Assembly: GCA_026874595.1 (NCBI GenBank)
Contig: CM049315.1
Coordinates: 15,132,164 to 15,196,163, forward strand
Reading direction: 5' to 3'
DNA from: Sipunculus nudus
Lineage: Eukaryota > Annelida > Sipuncula > Golfingiida > Sipunculidae
DNA length: 64,000 bases
Part shown: positions 38,650 to 48,690 of the stretch, piece after piece
Layout of the letters: the number at the start of each line of letters is the position of its first letter
Numbering within the stretch: position 1 is the first letter of the stretch
Position numbers and translations under genes: made by a program
Notes under the pieces: model-generated
What the model saw: the letters and a program-made list of their open reading frames with translations, nothing else
What the model was told of the DNA's origin: nothing
Databases searched by the model: none

Positions 38650-38860
38650 GTTGTTAGGGCGTCACGTGAAACGCCATTAAAGAGCAACGTATGCCCTACA
38701 CCTTTTAAATGCAACAAGCGTCAAGCGTTTGGTTGCTTTGTAAGGGCATTAAGAGACGCCAATTTGAGAAGGACATATCTTCAACAATATTTGAATGAAA
38801 CAGTTCCATGCATTTGATTGCATAGTTTAGGGGCCATAAGAAGCATATTTGGAGTCATTA
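38650..38860. repeat. Degenerate ~90-bp tandem repeat, second cluster
   Basis: About two units related to 36,961-37,245: 'agggcgtcacgtgaaacgcc', then 'gcaacgtatgccctacacc', 'aatgcaacaagcgtcaagcg' and 'ttggttgctttgtaaggg'. The two clusters flank 1.4 kb of non-repetitive sequence in the same orientation. Confidence 0.55.
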
Positions 38861-39246
38861 ACTTGGTTATTTTGTTTGGCCGCCATAAGTTGCAGTTTTG
38901 AATAAAAGAACAACAATGGAGGTTACCACAAATAATTATGAAATTGTTATGATTTTTTATCATTTAATAATAATAATAATTGATACTTTTTGGTAAATGA
39001 TGTGCTCTAAAATGCTATTACAAGCAAACAATTGCATAGATAATGAATGACTATGAAAAACATAATTGTTAAAATAAAGACACAGGATGTCTTGAGCATT
39101 TTTCAAAAGCCTAGGCTCTCAGCTAGTCTTAGTTCCAAAGGTAATGAATTATACAAAGTAGGACCTGCCACATAAAATGCTCTGTTGACAGCTGTAGCAG
39201 ACTGTACGTTGTACAAAGAGTAAGTACTGAGGCATTTAATAAATTT
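38861..39246. other. Unique sequence before the 9-kb tandem units
   Basis: AT-rich with no features seen. The match to the later units begins abruptly at 39,247. Confidence 0.6.
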
Positions 39247-39690
39247 GTGAACATTGCTCATATGTCAGAAGTGGTTCAATTTATAGGTCTGAAATTTGTC
39301 ATGATCATCCATCTTGGGAATTCCTTATACACCAGACATGTGGCGCCATCTACCTTCCCGTTTTTGTAGAATACATTTATGCCCTTTCTTTGGGAGTGGT
39401 TTGCCGCATTGGCTTGAAATTGTGCATACCCATAGATACCTCAATCTCGTTATTAAGACTGGTGGTGACATCTGCAATCGTTTTTGCGTGGTGTCCATCT
39501 GTCCGTTTGTGTATATGTGGAGTGGATGGATGTCTCAGCCTTAAATTTTGCATATTTATCTGTCTTGGATAGCTTTTTTGTAGACCAGACAGGTGGCGCC
39601 ACCTGCTGTTCCGTGTTTTAAGAATACATTGATGCACTTTTTTCTCAGTAGTGGATTGGTGTCTTGGCCTTAGATTTTGTTTGGTTTATC
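39247..39690. repeat. ~140-bp minisatellite, unit 1 head
   Basis: Three to four diverged copies of a 127-150 bp unit marked by 'gctcatatctcagg(a/g)', 'tggttcaatgtat', 'ttgaaattgtgcat', 'ctcgttattaagactggtgg' and 'ggcgccatctgc'. The same array is complete at 47,560-48,690. Confidence 0.8.
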
Positions 39691-40864
39691 TTCTATAGAC
39701 CTGTTTTTGGTGAAAATTGCACATATATGAGGAGATTAATTGGCATCACTGATGCAACAAATTTGTGTCATGTCATGGCAGGGACATTTAATGCCTTACT
39801 TTACCCATGCCTCTGTGATTTGGCGGAAACACGTAGTCGCTTGTCGCCTTCCCATATTCTATTTTTATGTTAAATTATAATAATGATGATGATAAAAATA
39901 ATAATTATAAAAATAATAATAATAAAAAGAAAGAAATAAATAGAAAATTAATCAATGTTAAAAAAAGTTTGTCGTCACGAAATAGTCCTCTCTGCCTCAC
40001 AAAATACTTTTCTTGGCAGCCCCGGCGATATATGGTGTGACGATTCCTCAAAGCTCCCATCATCAAGAACAGGACCAGGTACATGCGACATGCCTAGCTA
40101 CAGGTCCGGGTGAGGTACAGGATTTTAGAGTATCCAGGTATAGGGTCAGTAGTTTATCAAATATATGGCAACAGAGAAATAGACCTCCGATCAATTCAAA
40201 GACACTTTAACAAAAATAATTGCATGATTTCATCTATATGTATGTCATCATGTGAACTTTCAGTATTATACCAGCACCTAGAATACATAATACCCGATAC
40301 ATATAGAGGTATCAGGTACCGCCTACTCTGACATCCAGGTTGAAATACTCTTTATCTGGTACCTGCATCAAACCTGATCGTCATAAGACAAGTGGCGCCG
40401 CCTTGCGTCGACACAACAAGATAACCGGGCATACCGCACTCGGACAATGTGTTCGACAGCTTGAGTAATGTATATTAATGTCCCTGTGTGATCAGTCGTA
40501 GTATATAATATCTATTCACTGACGGGTGAGATTGTCATTTTTTGTATTCAGAGACGACTTTATTTTTGATGCCGCTATTAATATGTAACGGGTATTTGTT
40601 TTTTACATCGCCGGGACAAAACAGTGTTTCTTGCATCGCAGGACAAGACCGACAGAACAGTGTTTTGTTTAAACTGGTTGCAAAAATGAGTGGTCGTTTA
40701 AACACAAGACCAAAATGCACTGGGTCGTCAACGACTCGCTTGTTTGTTGCTAAGTCCGGCCTATGTTATTTAAATTATTTAAATAAGCTTCATTAACAAT
40801 CAAACTAACACCTGACAGTGTGCAGAGTGGCGGAAACCCCGGACCAGAAGTCCGTTCAGCCGTC

Positions 40865-41370
40865 ACTCTGCCATAGGACTCTGTTGAAACCGCACGTTTC
40901 ACTACACTGGTCTGTTTTCATCATCAGGTGAGAATTTTTTTTTTTCATTCCTTTAGTTTCTTACAGTTGCCTTGCTAATTTCAGTCATTCATTCCCTTTT
41001 CTTCTAATATTTCATCCAACAGGTCTTAAGACTCACAAAGTCATATTTTAGTGTTTTGTACAAAATTGTACATGATGCCTTCATTTGAAGGTTTGGTTTA
41101 AGCTGTTTTCTCAAATGGTACATAATGCCTTCATCGGAAGGTTTAAGGTTTAAGCTGTATTCTAAAATGGTACATAATGCCTTCATCGGAGGTTTAGGGT
41201 TTAAGCTGTTTTCTATGTGTTTCTGTGTTTTAACTCTGTATCGCTTATATGTAATTTATTTTGACCGCTAGCATTAATGTTCATCAGGTCACTATGTATA
41301 TAAGACTCTGCCACAGAGCTTTGTGGAAACCACACGTTTCACTACACTGGTCTGTTTTCATCATCAGGTC
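40865..41370. repeat. 65-bp direct repeats and 49-bp triplet repeat
   Basis: A block with core 'cactacactggtctgttttc' plus 'atcatcaggt' occurs at 40,865-40,929 and again at 41,306-41,370 (440 bp apart), about 85% identical over 65 bp. Between them, 41,069-41,215 holds three tandem copies of a 49-50 bp unit starting 'ggtacataatgccttcatcg'. The arrangement recurs in units 2 (from 49,759) and 3 (from 58,951). Confidence 0.8.
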
Positions 41371-41482
41371 CATTAAAGGATTCCATTGGCAATAGTCATT
41401 TGTCCTTGTTTGTCGAGTTCGGAGAGTGGTCACGATCGGTGACGAATTCCCGCAACATCGGTCTGAGCACAGGCACCTGTCG

Positions 41483-41490
41483 TATAAATA
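41483..41490 (+). promoter_or_regulatory. TATA box before the unit 1 open frame
   Basis: TATAAATA, an exact TATA consensus, lies 139 bp before the ATG at 41,629. Copies are at 50,377 and 59,569. No transcript evidence is available. Confidence 0.4.
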
Positions 41491-41628
41491 GTGTCTTTAC
41501 GGGTATATAGAGGGTTAACGGGTATATAAGGCATGGGACCCCCGGCCCTACTATACTAATAATAGAGAAAGGCACACCACTTTTCCAGGCGACCGCTGTG
41601 ACCCGGCCACTTCACCAGCTGAATTTAT

Positions 41629-42094
41629 ATGTTTACCTTAGTAAAATGCACAAGAAACACTGATCGTTACAAAGCAGAAGGATTGTTGCACCTACTGAAA
41701 CCAGCAATAGGTTCATACAAGCTCGCTGTTATTAATTCCTTGTCTGGTTTGTTGACGAAATCCGTCAGATTCTGTCCAAATGCATGCCGGGTCCCATGTT
41801 CACTTGACTTCTTGCATTATCACAATCCGGCATCGTACATACGACATCCCGTTTTTTCGTGTATACCTCAAAAACATCAACAAATATCCACGTGCATACC
41901 CATTGAGCCCGGAACTTTTATCATCAGTGCACCTAAACCGGAAGTTTGCACTGCATGGATTATTCATTTGGACAGAATCTGACGGATTTCGTGTGGGTCT
42001 GAGCCCCGCATCGGAGCTGGACCGTTACAAATATACTACGTTTGACCTGGGTGATTGCATACGCCTGATTTTTCTTTACATGTATCAGGCATAA
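41629..42094 (+). CDS. Uncharacterised open frame in unit 1, frameshifted
   Basis: A plus-strand ATG frame runs 117 residues (to 41,982). An overlapping frame continues to 42,094, so two frames together correspond to the single 154-residue frame of unit 3 (59,715-60,179). The change is one A in an A-run (near 41,883): three A here and in unit 2, two in unit 3. The predicted product has no signal peptide, no transmembrane segment and no domain I recognise. A TATA box lies 139 bp upstream. The two arms of a 28-bp inverted repeat lie inside the frame, so it may be transposon-related sequence rather than a host gene. Coding status is uncertain. Confidence 0.3.
41755..41992. repeat. 28-bp perfect inverted repeat, unit 1
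   Basis: 'gaaatccgtcagattctgtc' lies within the left arm 41,755-41,782, and its reverse complement lies within the right arm 41,965-41,992. All 28 positions pair. The 182-bp loop shows no further long pairing. The same pair is kept perfectly in units 2 and 3. It could be the ends of a small MITE, though a target duplication is not clear, or an RNA hairpin. Confidence 0.85.
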
Positions 42095-44491
42095 AAAAGT
42101 TCCGAATCCTCATATTTGTCAACATAATGTCGTATAATTTACTCTATGCGAGTGAAGGTGCGCGCTCGCGTGTGTGTAATGGTGTGTGTATGTGTCTTTT
42201 CACGGAGCGAGTATAGAATCCGGTCTACTTGAACGAGGTAATGGGTGTATACGGACGGACTTAATGATGATTAGGATTCATGTAATGGAGAAGTTAGAGG
42301 CAGGTCGATGTCATATCATCAGGCATGTCATGGCTTATGCTGATTACTACTTGCATGAGACGGTCCAGTCAGTTTAGACCCATCTTGGAAATGAAGACCG
42401 TATTCTGTACTCGGGCCCTTTTGACTATAAATGGCATTTTGTACCAACTGACCTTGGTGATAAGACATGACCTTGTTGTATGATGACTGGTGTTGTATGT
42501 AACGTATACAGATGACTGGTGGCACATCCGTAATAACAAAGGTCTGTTTCTAACCACAGACTTATCAATTACAACTGAACTTAGCAAGGTAAATACTTCC
42601 TGGTTTCGAACAATCATCTCGACGCAATAGCACAGTTTAACATTAAGATAAGACGGGGCACTACTCAGTGAGCGCATACCTCTTCCAAACCAGGGTAAAC
42701 TCGATTTTCCTTTTTACAGGGAAAGTAGCTGTTTCTTACCGCAGACTGATGTACAAAATGGACTAAAATGACTCTCTATCAATATTCTGATTGTAACTAA
42801 TAAGGCCAGCTATATGTTTAAAAATGCCTTGCACAGGATTAGACAGACGCACACACAGGCATACAGAAAATGGAAACAAATGGATTGCTGTTGGTTAAAA
42901 AAGAGGGAAATGAGAAACTGCCGACAGTCCACATTAACACGACAAACTAAACCTGTGAAAACAATATTAAAGTGTGTAAAGGTGATATAAATGAGGGTGT
43001 TTCATAACCAGCAGTCAGATTGTCATCTGGATTGCTTGTCTGTATACACAACTGAGTTTAAAAGAAATTAAACATATAAGAAGTCATAACATATCTTTTG
43101 AACCAAATAAAGTGAGGTAATCAGGTCCCATAAATCACTGGCTTATAGACGCTTCTTGCTGTGCTGGCAGGGGTGGGGCTGCTTCCCCATAAAATGTAGT
43201 ATGCTGGCTTATTTCAATTCGAACAACGGTATCAAAAACTCATCAGTCCAGAGCTGCTTGGTGTTTCGCCTCAGTGGTTAATTAAGAGATGATCACCTGG
43301 ATCACTTTGCCTTTTTGTGGGACCACTAAACTCACTGATCAACCATTTATTTAATACAGCAATAAACTGTCCGGCGATATCAGAATGACATCTGCAATGA
43401 TCCTCAATGTTACCATTTGCCCTTGAAATATTGATTATGGAGAATAAGTATAGCGGCAGGTGTCATCAATAAAACTAATTAACCCTAATTAGCCTCCCAG
43501 GGATTCTCAGGTTTTACAATTGCTGACACCGGTGACGAAGGTGACGAGATAAATATGTGCCCGTGTACAGCGAACTGATAATGTTAGCACTACGGTGACT
43601 GATATAGGACACAGAAAAAAATATTTATCTCGAGATCTCGATAATACCTTGTGTACAAGTAGCCTGTGGATAAAATGTTAATATGTCAAAGTGGCGTTAT
43701 AAGAACCTTTCCCAGCCAGGATTACCTTCACTTCTTTAATATGTATATGCAGAGTTAGCCGGTATTACAAAAAAATCTATAAATATGGCAGGTATATAGT
43801 GACTTTAAGACCAAAGCAGAGCATTTTGTCGAAATAATTTAACCGTTTATTTATGAATATAAATCATTTATGAAAATAGGTTGACTTAAGGTAAGGCGCT
43901 GTTTGTTATGACCTCGTATCCTGCATTGCAACACCAGAGGGGAGCACTGTATTTTTGTCCAATCAGATGAAACTTTGTGCTGGAAGACAAAGCCAAGCGA
44001 GGAATACACGGAGCCAATCATATCCATTTCTTTTTGAGTGACAGCTCATCCCCCAGCGTAACCGTCTGAACAGGCCACAGGCTCAGAGAGAATTGCCCCT
44101 GACGTGGTTTGCTTAGGGCCTTGGGCACATAGGATGCTCGGCCGGTGAGCTGTAATTCAAACGAAACGTAACAACAAAGGCTGCGTGCACAACTCGCTGG
44201 CTGGTTTTAGTTCTGCAGACAACAGATACATGGCTACGCTAAAACAGTCATAATGTCATAATCGAATCGGTCCATGATGCGAGAATGCAGAGGGAGCAAT
44301 TTAAATTCGACCGGAAACTCATCAAACGGCGCTTGAAGCGCGGCAATGGGCGGAGCCAGGATGCCTGTCGAGTGTTTGTTTATTGGCATCTGATTGGCTG
44401 CTTGTCACATCGTACGCACGTTTATTTCAGTGGACAACAAACCGCCATCTGGTGTCTAAATATATCATAAACGGTCAAAGCTGGCAGCGTG
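42095..44491. other. Unassigned part of unit 1
   Basis: Minus-strand open frames at 42,328-42,525 and 42,369-42,677 overlap each other in different frames. Neither has recognised features, and unit 3 changes their upstream ends. Around 44,350-44,400 a GC box (gggcggagc) is followed by two inverted CCAAT motifs (tttattggc, gattggctg), which could be a promoter for a plus-strand transcript. The 61-residue frame at 44,285-44,470 overlaps it and is not convincing. Equivalent sequence is at 50,989-53,385. Confidence 0.4.
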
Positions 44492-44514
44492 AAAATCAGT
44501 TGCTTCTTTAGAAG
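44492..44514 (+). repeat. Truncated left arm of an inverted repeat, unit 1
   Basis: 'aaaatcagttgcttctttag' plus three bases pairs with the distal part of the right arm at 46,521-46,572. In unit 2 the left arm is complete (53,386-53,437). The truncation coincides with the 308-bp segment missing from unit 1. Confidence 0.75.
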
Positions 44515-44843
44515 TTTTCTTGCCGATAAACAACATAGGTTCGACAGCTTCATTGCTTGGGAAATATGGTAGATTTAACGATTGTCTAAAGAAGCATTCT
44601 ACCGTGAAATTATATGAAACATGCTTGGTATTATGAAGCTCAGGGGACATCGTGAAACACGATGTTTATTCAGCTGAGGGTATAGTCTTAGGCATGTTTA
44701 CAGACACATGCGTTATTTGTATACAAAATGTGACGAAATTTAATATACAGATTTTGCTAAAAATTTGTCATGTGGTCTTTGGATAAAAATCTTTACTTCT
44801 TTTTTTAGAAAGAAAATTCCTTTTGAGGCGTGGATATGGGAGA

Positions 44844-44959
44844 TCAATGGGGATTATAGTGGACCCGAGTGACCGCGTATTGCACGGAAATGCCTTTTTG
44901 GCAGGACATGCGCGCTGGCCACGGTCTTAAAAGGCCAGTGAAAATCCCCGAAGCGCCTC
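44844..44959 (-). CDS. Candidate second exon after the signal-peptide exon, unit 1
   Basis: On the minus strand an acceptor CTTTTTCAG|GAGGCG ends at 44,960 and would join the donor at 45,281 in phase. The frame then stays open for 37 residues, contains one Cys and two Pro, and ends at TGA (44,844-44,846). The resulting secreted peptide would be about 85 residues with a 321-bp intron. Unit 2 has the same exon (54,046-54,161) with one Val-to-Leu change at 54,066. At least one other AG in the intron also gives a short open frame, so this join is only one option. The true second exon may lie elsewhere. Confidence 0.25.
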
Positions 44960-45280
44960 CTGAAAAAGCGTCACAGGCGTGGAGGTCCTTGCAGCACAAA
45001 AGAAATAGGGGCACCTTATGGGGGAAATATTAAAATTATTAATTATTCAGCTTTGTGGGGCATATTACCGCAAAATAAAACAAACTTGTCCTAGAAGAGC
45101 ACACCAACGATACGTCTGCCGAATTTGGAGAGTCAAATCAGAACGGAAGCAGGTAAACCGTGGTCTGGAAATCTCCGTATTAATTATATTGATCAGTAAT
45201 GATGTTATAATTATATATTTTAGTTTTGAATTTCATTATTATAGTTATGACCTTTCAAATTATATTTCCGGAGAACTTAC

Positions 45281-45422
45281 CGTACTCGTTAACGGATACA
45301 GCTAGACTTCTTTCAGAATCGTCTTCACCGCTTCCTTCATCTATTAAGCTCCCTGAATCGGCGCTCTTGACATAAAACAATAAAGCCAGAAGGAGAAGCG
45401 AGGATGCACGTCCGCCAGACAT
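45281..45422 (-). CDS. Signal-peptide first exon with Ser-Gly GAG-attachment motif, unit 1
   Basis: On the minus strand, ATG at 45,422-45,420 opens 47 codons plus one base before a strong donor (TACG|GTAAGTTC, last exon base 45,281). Residues 1-20, MSGGRASSLLLLALLFYVKS, form a classical signal peptide. They are followed by 'SLIDEGSGEDDSERS', where a Ser-Gly pair is embedded in acidic residues as in glycosaminoglycan attachment sites of syndecans and other proteoglycan cores. I infer the N-terminus of a secreted or membrane proteoglycan-like protein. Syndecan is one possibility, but no transmembrane or cytoplasmic exon was found. Upstream (minus sense), TATATTTTGCAG at about 45,449 could be an acceptor for a 5' UTR exon. 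The exon is duplicated at 54,483-54,624 without any change that I can see. Confidence 0.6.
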
Positions 45423-46019
45423 CTCTAACAGCTAACTGCCTGGAACACTGCAAAATATACCGGCAATCTTTTATTTAAGTCATATCATACAGAGGTTTGC
45501 TTGTGTAACTCAATGAAAGATTTTTTTAAGGTTTGAAAGACACCTATAAATCACAGAAATTGGTTTTGGAAACTGGATCCGTCATTTGTATTGGCAAGGT
45601 CGTGTACCTTTACAAAGAAGTTTCATTCTATCTGAACATATCGTACATATCAGGTAACACTCTGGTGTTATGCATGCCATGAAAGAGTACTCGACATATT
45701 CAGTCGCCCAAGTATTTAGGATTATGTATTAGCAACATAGGAAACATATACACACCTTTCTTCATATACTTATGTAGATATGGAAACATGTAAATATTAG
45801 TTATTTAATTACCCGTTATTACTATATAGTCGGATATATATATCAATATTTATCAAGGCAGAACGCTTTATTTTTTACAAATATTGGTATTATTGTTTTA
45901 ATGTATTGTATTTCATTATATTATTCAATTCAATAAATACAAATGCTCCACAAACAACAACCAAACACACATAGACACTTTTAGCGATTATATTAAACGG
46001 CCTAATACTAACCTATATA

Positions 46020-46460
46020 GGAAGCCAACGGAGCTACACATTGACAAGGTAGGTGTCGAGGATGTCTGGGCAACGTTCAGAGATGTAGTCCAATCCACCT
46101 CATTGGACGTCCTTGGACCAACAATTATGAGGCACCAGGACTGGTTTGATGAAAACAATGACCAGATACAAGAGCTCTTTTCAGAAAAACACAGGCTTCA
46201 TCTTGTGTATTACAGAAACCCACCTCATCCTCAAAGAAAGCGTCATTCACAAATATCCACCGTTTGGTCAAGACTAAACTGTGCAACATGCAAGATAGCT
46301 GGCTCAGAGACAAATCAGCAGAGATCACGACATATGCAGATATGCATGACTAAGAGATGCAAGGACGCTCTCAAAGTGTATGGACTGCAGTCTTCTGACA
46401 CATCTCCTCTCCTGACTGCTGATAGATCGGCCTTGATCACTCACAAGTCACATATTTATA
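46020..46460 (+). pseudogene. Non-LTR retrotransposon (LINE) ORF2 relic, unit 1
   Basis: The plus strand encodes 'HQDWFDENNDQIQELFSEKH', typical of the linker between the endonuclease and reverse-transcriptase domains of invertebrate LINE ORF2 proteins. After a frameshift it gives 'MQDSWLRDKSAEITTYADMH' (about 46,288-46,349, another frame). It then returns to the first frame with 'DALKVYGLQSSDTSPLLTAD', which precedes the RT domain in such proteins. At least two frame changes and the absence of endonuclease and RT domains show it is a dead fragment of about 145 codons. The family is probably of the Jockey/CR1/RTE-like range but I cannot assign it more closely. Confidence 0.75.
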
Positions 46461-46520
46461 TAAATATATTTTTATCTTGATAAACACATATATAAAATTA
46501 AGATATATATATATATATAT

Positions 46521-46572
46521 TACGCCCCCGAGGCAGCAGAAATCTTGCGCTTCTAAAGAAGCAACTGATTTT
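46521..46572 (-). repeat. Right arm of 52-bp inverted repeat, unit 1
   Basis: Runs from 'tacgcccccgaggcagcaga' to 'gaagcaactgatttt'. Its reverse complement forms the left arm at 53,386-53,437 of unit 2 with a few mismatches. In unit 1 the left arm is truncated. Confidence 0.8.
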
Positions 46573-46612
46573 ATAGGAAGTAGCCCTATAGGTAAAGCGC
46601 TGTGTAAAGAGC

Positions 46613-46613
<1 letters not shown>

Positions 46614-46696
<83 letters not shown>
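46614..46696. repeat. (TA)n microsatellite, unit 1
   Basis: About 80 bp of TA with one AAA interruption. The unit 2 counterpart (55,817-55,891) is shorter and uninterrupted. Confidence 0.95.
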
Positions 46697-46698
<2 letters not shown>

Positions 46699-47559
46699 TG
46701 TAACAGCTCAGTTTAAGTGTTCCATTCAAACCCCCTTAAAAAATTCTAATAGAAATAGAGTAATCATAATTATATTTCATTGACATGTTTCTATATGGAT
46801 AATTATAGTTCTTCCCGAATGAAGTTTCTAACGATTCGTTGAATGAAGCCGATGTTAAAGCGTGCATGTGACATTTGTGACAGACCTATATGACCCGAGT
46901 AAAGATCCTGTCATGTCTGATTTATGAATTATTTCACAGTTATATAACGGGGTGTGTAAATAACTATGTTATCAATATGAGCAATGTAAGGCTTTATACT
47001 GATTAAAAGTGTCACTGCTGCCATTAAGAGAACACTCCGTAAATATAGAATATCCTCTCTATAGATTTTCTAATCAATTTATATCATGTGTAGGTGATGA
47101 AAATTACTCAGTGAAAGGTCGTTTTTATTCTATACTATTAATTTCAGAATTCAGATCATATGATCCCTTCACAAATTAAACCTATGTAAGCAATGCTAAC
47201 AAATAGCTCGTTAAACTGCATGAATACGTCAGGGCAAGTGCAAATGTGCTTTGGAGCTGAGAAATAGATGAAAATGAGTAATAAATATGATATAAAAATA
47301 GATTTTACTGGTGGTAGTTTACAGATATAATGAGACTGGCCCATGAGAGTCGTAAGGTTGTTGTGTTTAAATCAGATCCTAATTGTATCCGCCAAAACAG
47401 TTTTGTGGATATTATATATTTACGCGGGTTCCGTCGCCGCCGCGCGTTCGTTTCCGGAGACCTTCTCTAAGACCCTTAGACCGATCTTTCCCAAAAAAAA
47501 CCCGGGGTAGTTATTCACTCACATGTGTAGATGTGCGTAAGAAAGACATGTGGCGCCAA
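46697..47559. other. Unassigned part of unit 1 before the minisatellite
   Basis: AT-rich and without recognised features except a short GC-rich block 'gtcgccgccgcgcgttcg' near 47,433. A 62-residue minus frame (47,156-47,344) is not convincing. The unit 2 counterpart is 55,892-56,739. Confidence 0.45.
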
Positions 47560-48690
47560 CGGCAATCCTCTCTGTGCGGTATGAATCTTGGTGTCTTTGT
47601 GATAACTGCCCATATCTCAGGAGTGTTTGAATGTAATGAGCTGAAATTTTGTATGTCCATAATTGCGCCGCATACAATCATTTTTGCATGGCGTCCACCC
47701 ATGCATTTGCCATCTGTTAATTTAAATGAATGGTTCAATGTATCGGGATGAAATTGTGCATGTCTGAAGTTTTTGGATAAGTCCATCTCGTATTCAAGAC
47801 TGTCGTATTCTGTAATCGTTTTTGCCTAGCGTCCATCCGTTCGTCTGCTTTGGGGAAGATAGCTCATATCTCAGGAATGGTTCAATGTATTTGTCTAAAA
47901 TTTGACATGTCCATCCAGCTTGGATACCTGCATCTCGTTCTTAAGACTGGTTGTGCGATCTGTAATCGTTTTTGCGTAACGTCCATCCGTACGTCTGCTT
48001 TTGGTAAAAATTGCTCATATCTGAGGATTGGTTCTGCAATTGTACATATTCATAGATCTTCAATATCTCCATCATGTACTTATGACTGGTGGCGCCATCT
48101 GCAACCTACTATGTGGCATCCATCCGTGCATTTGCTTTTCGTGAACATTGCTCATATGTCAGAAGTGGTTCAATTTATAGGTCTGAAATTTGTCATGATC
48201 AACCATCTTGGGAATTCCTTATACACCAGACATGTGGCGCCATCTACCTTCCCGTTTTTGTAGAATACATTTATGCCCTTTCTTTGGGAGTGGTTTGCCG
48301 CATTGGCTTGAAATTGTGCATACCCATAGATACCTCAATCTCGTTATTAAGACTGGTGGTGACATCTGCAATCGTTTTTGCGTGGCGTCCATCTGTCCGT
48401 TTGTGTAGATGTGGAGTGGATGGATGTCTCAGCCTTAAATTTTGCATATTTATCTGTCTTGGATAGCTTTTTTGTAGACCAGACAGGTGGCGCCACCTGC
48501 TGTTCCGTGTTTTAAGAATACATTGATGCACTTTTTTCTCAGTAGTGGATTGGTGTCTTGGCCTTAGATTTTGTTTGGTTTATCTTCTATAGACCTGTTT
48601 TTTGTGAAAATTGCACATATATGAGGTGATTAATTGGCATCACTGATGCAACAAATTTGTGTCATGTCATGGCAGGGACATTTAATGCCT
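47560..48690. repeat. ~140-bp minisatellite across the unit 1/unit 2 junction
   Basis: About eight units of 127-150 bp, each with a 'gctcatatctcagg'-type block (for example 47,608, 47,862, 48,012, 48,150), a 'tgaaatt(t/g)tgcat' block and a GGCGCCA block. The junction of the 9-kb units (48,141) lies inside it. Open frames of up to 137 residues on both strands here reflect the repeat and are not credible genes. Confidence 0.85.

Larger units (their letters stand above)
39247..48140. repeat. 9-kb tandem unit 1 (8,894 bp)
   Basis: The sequence starting 'gtgaacattgctcatatgtc' at 39,247 restarts at 48,141 and at 57,333. Unit 1 matches unit 2 almost base for base over its whole length apart from scattered substitutions, TA-tract length and a 308-bp segment absent after 44,514. 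Contents in order: ~140-bp minisatellite, AT-rich spacer, 65-bp direct repeats, TATA box with open frame and inverted repeat, a long unassigned stretch (42,100-44,450), the signal-peptide exon on the minus strand, a LINE relic, a TA tract and again the minisatellite. Confidence 0.95.

Noticed and set aside
42328-42677. Minus-strand coding exon in units 1-3
   Set aside because: Two overlapping frames compete, no consensus splice sites fit either, and unit 3 alters the upstream part without preserving frame length.
45018-45305. 95-residue plus-strand open frame
   Set aside because: It lies mainly over the probable intron opposite the signal-peptide exon and has no recognisable features. The opposite strand has stronger evidence (signal peptide and consensus donor).
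46103-46480. A 125-residue intact gene
   Set aside because: The frame matches LINE ORF2 linker sequence with frame changes. It is a retrotransposon relic, not a host gene.
47850-48466. Open frames of 125-137 residues on the plus strand
   Set aside because: They lie wholly inside the ~140-bp minisatellite, overlap in several frames and both strands, and change with repeat number.
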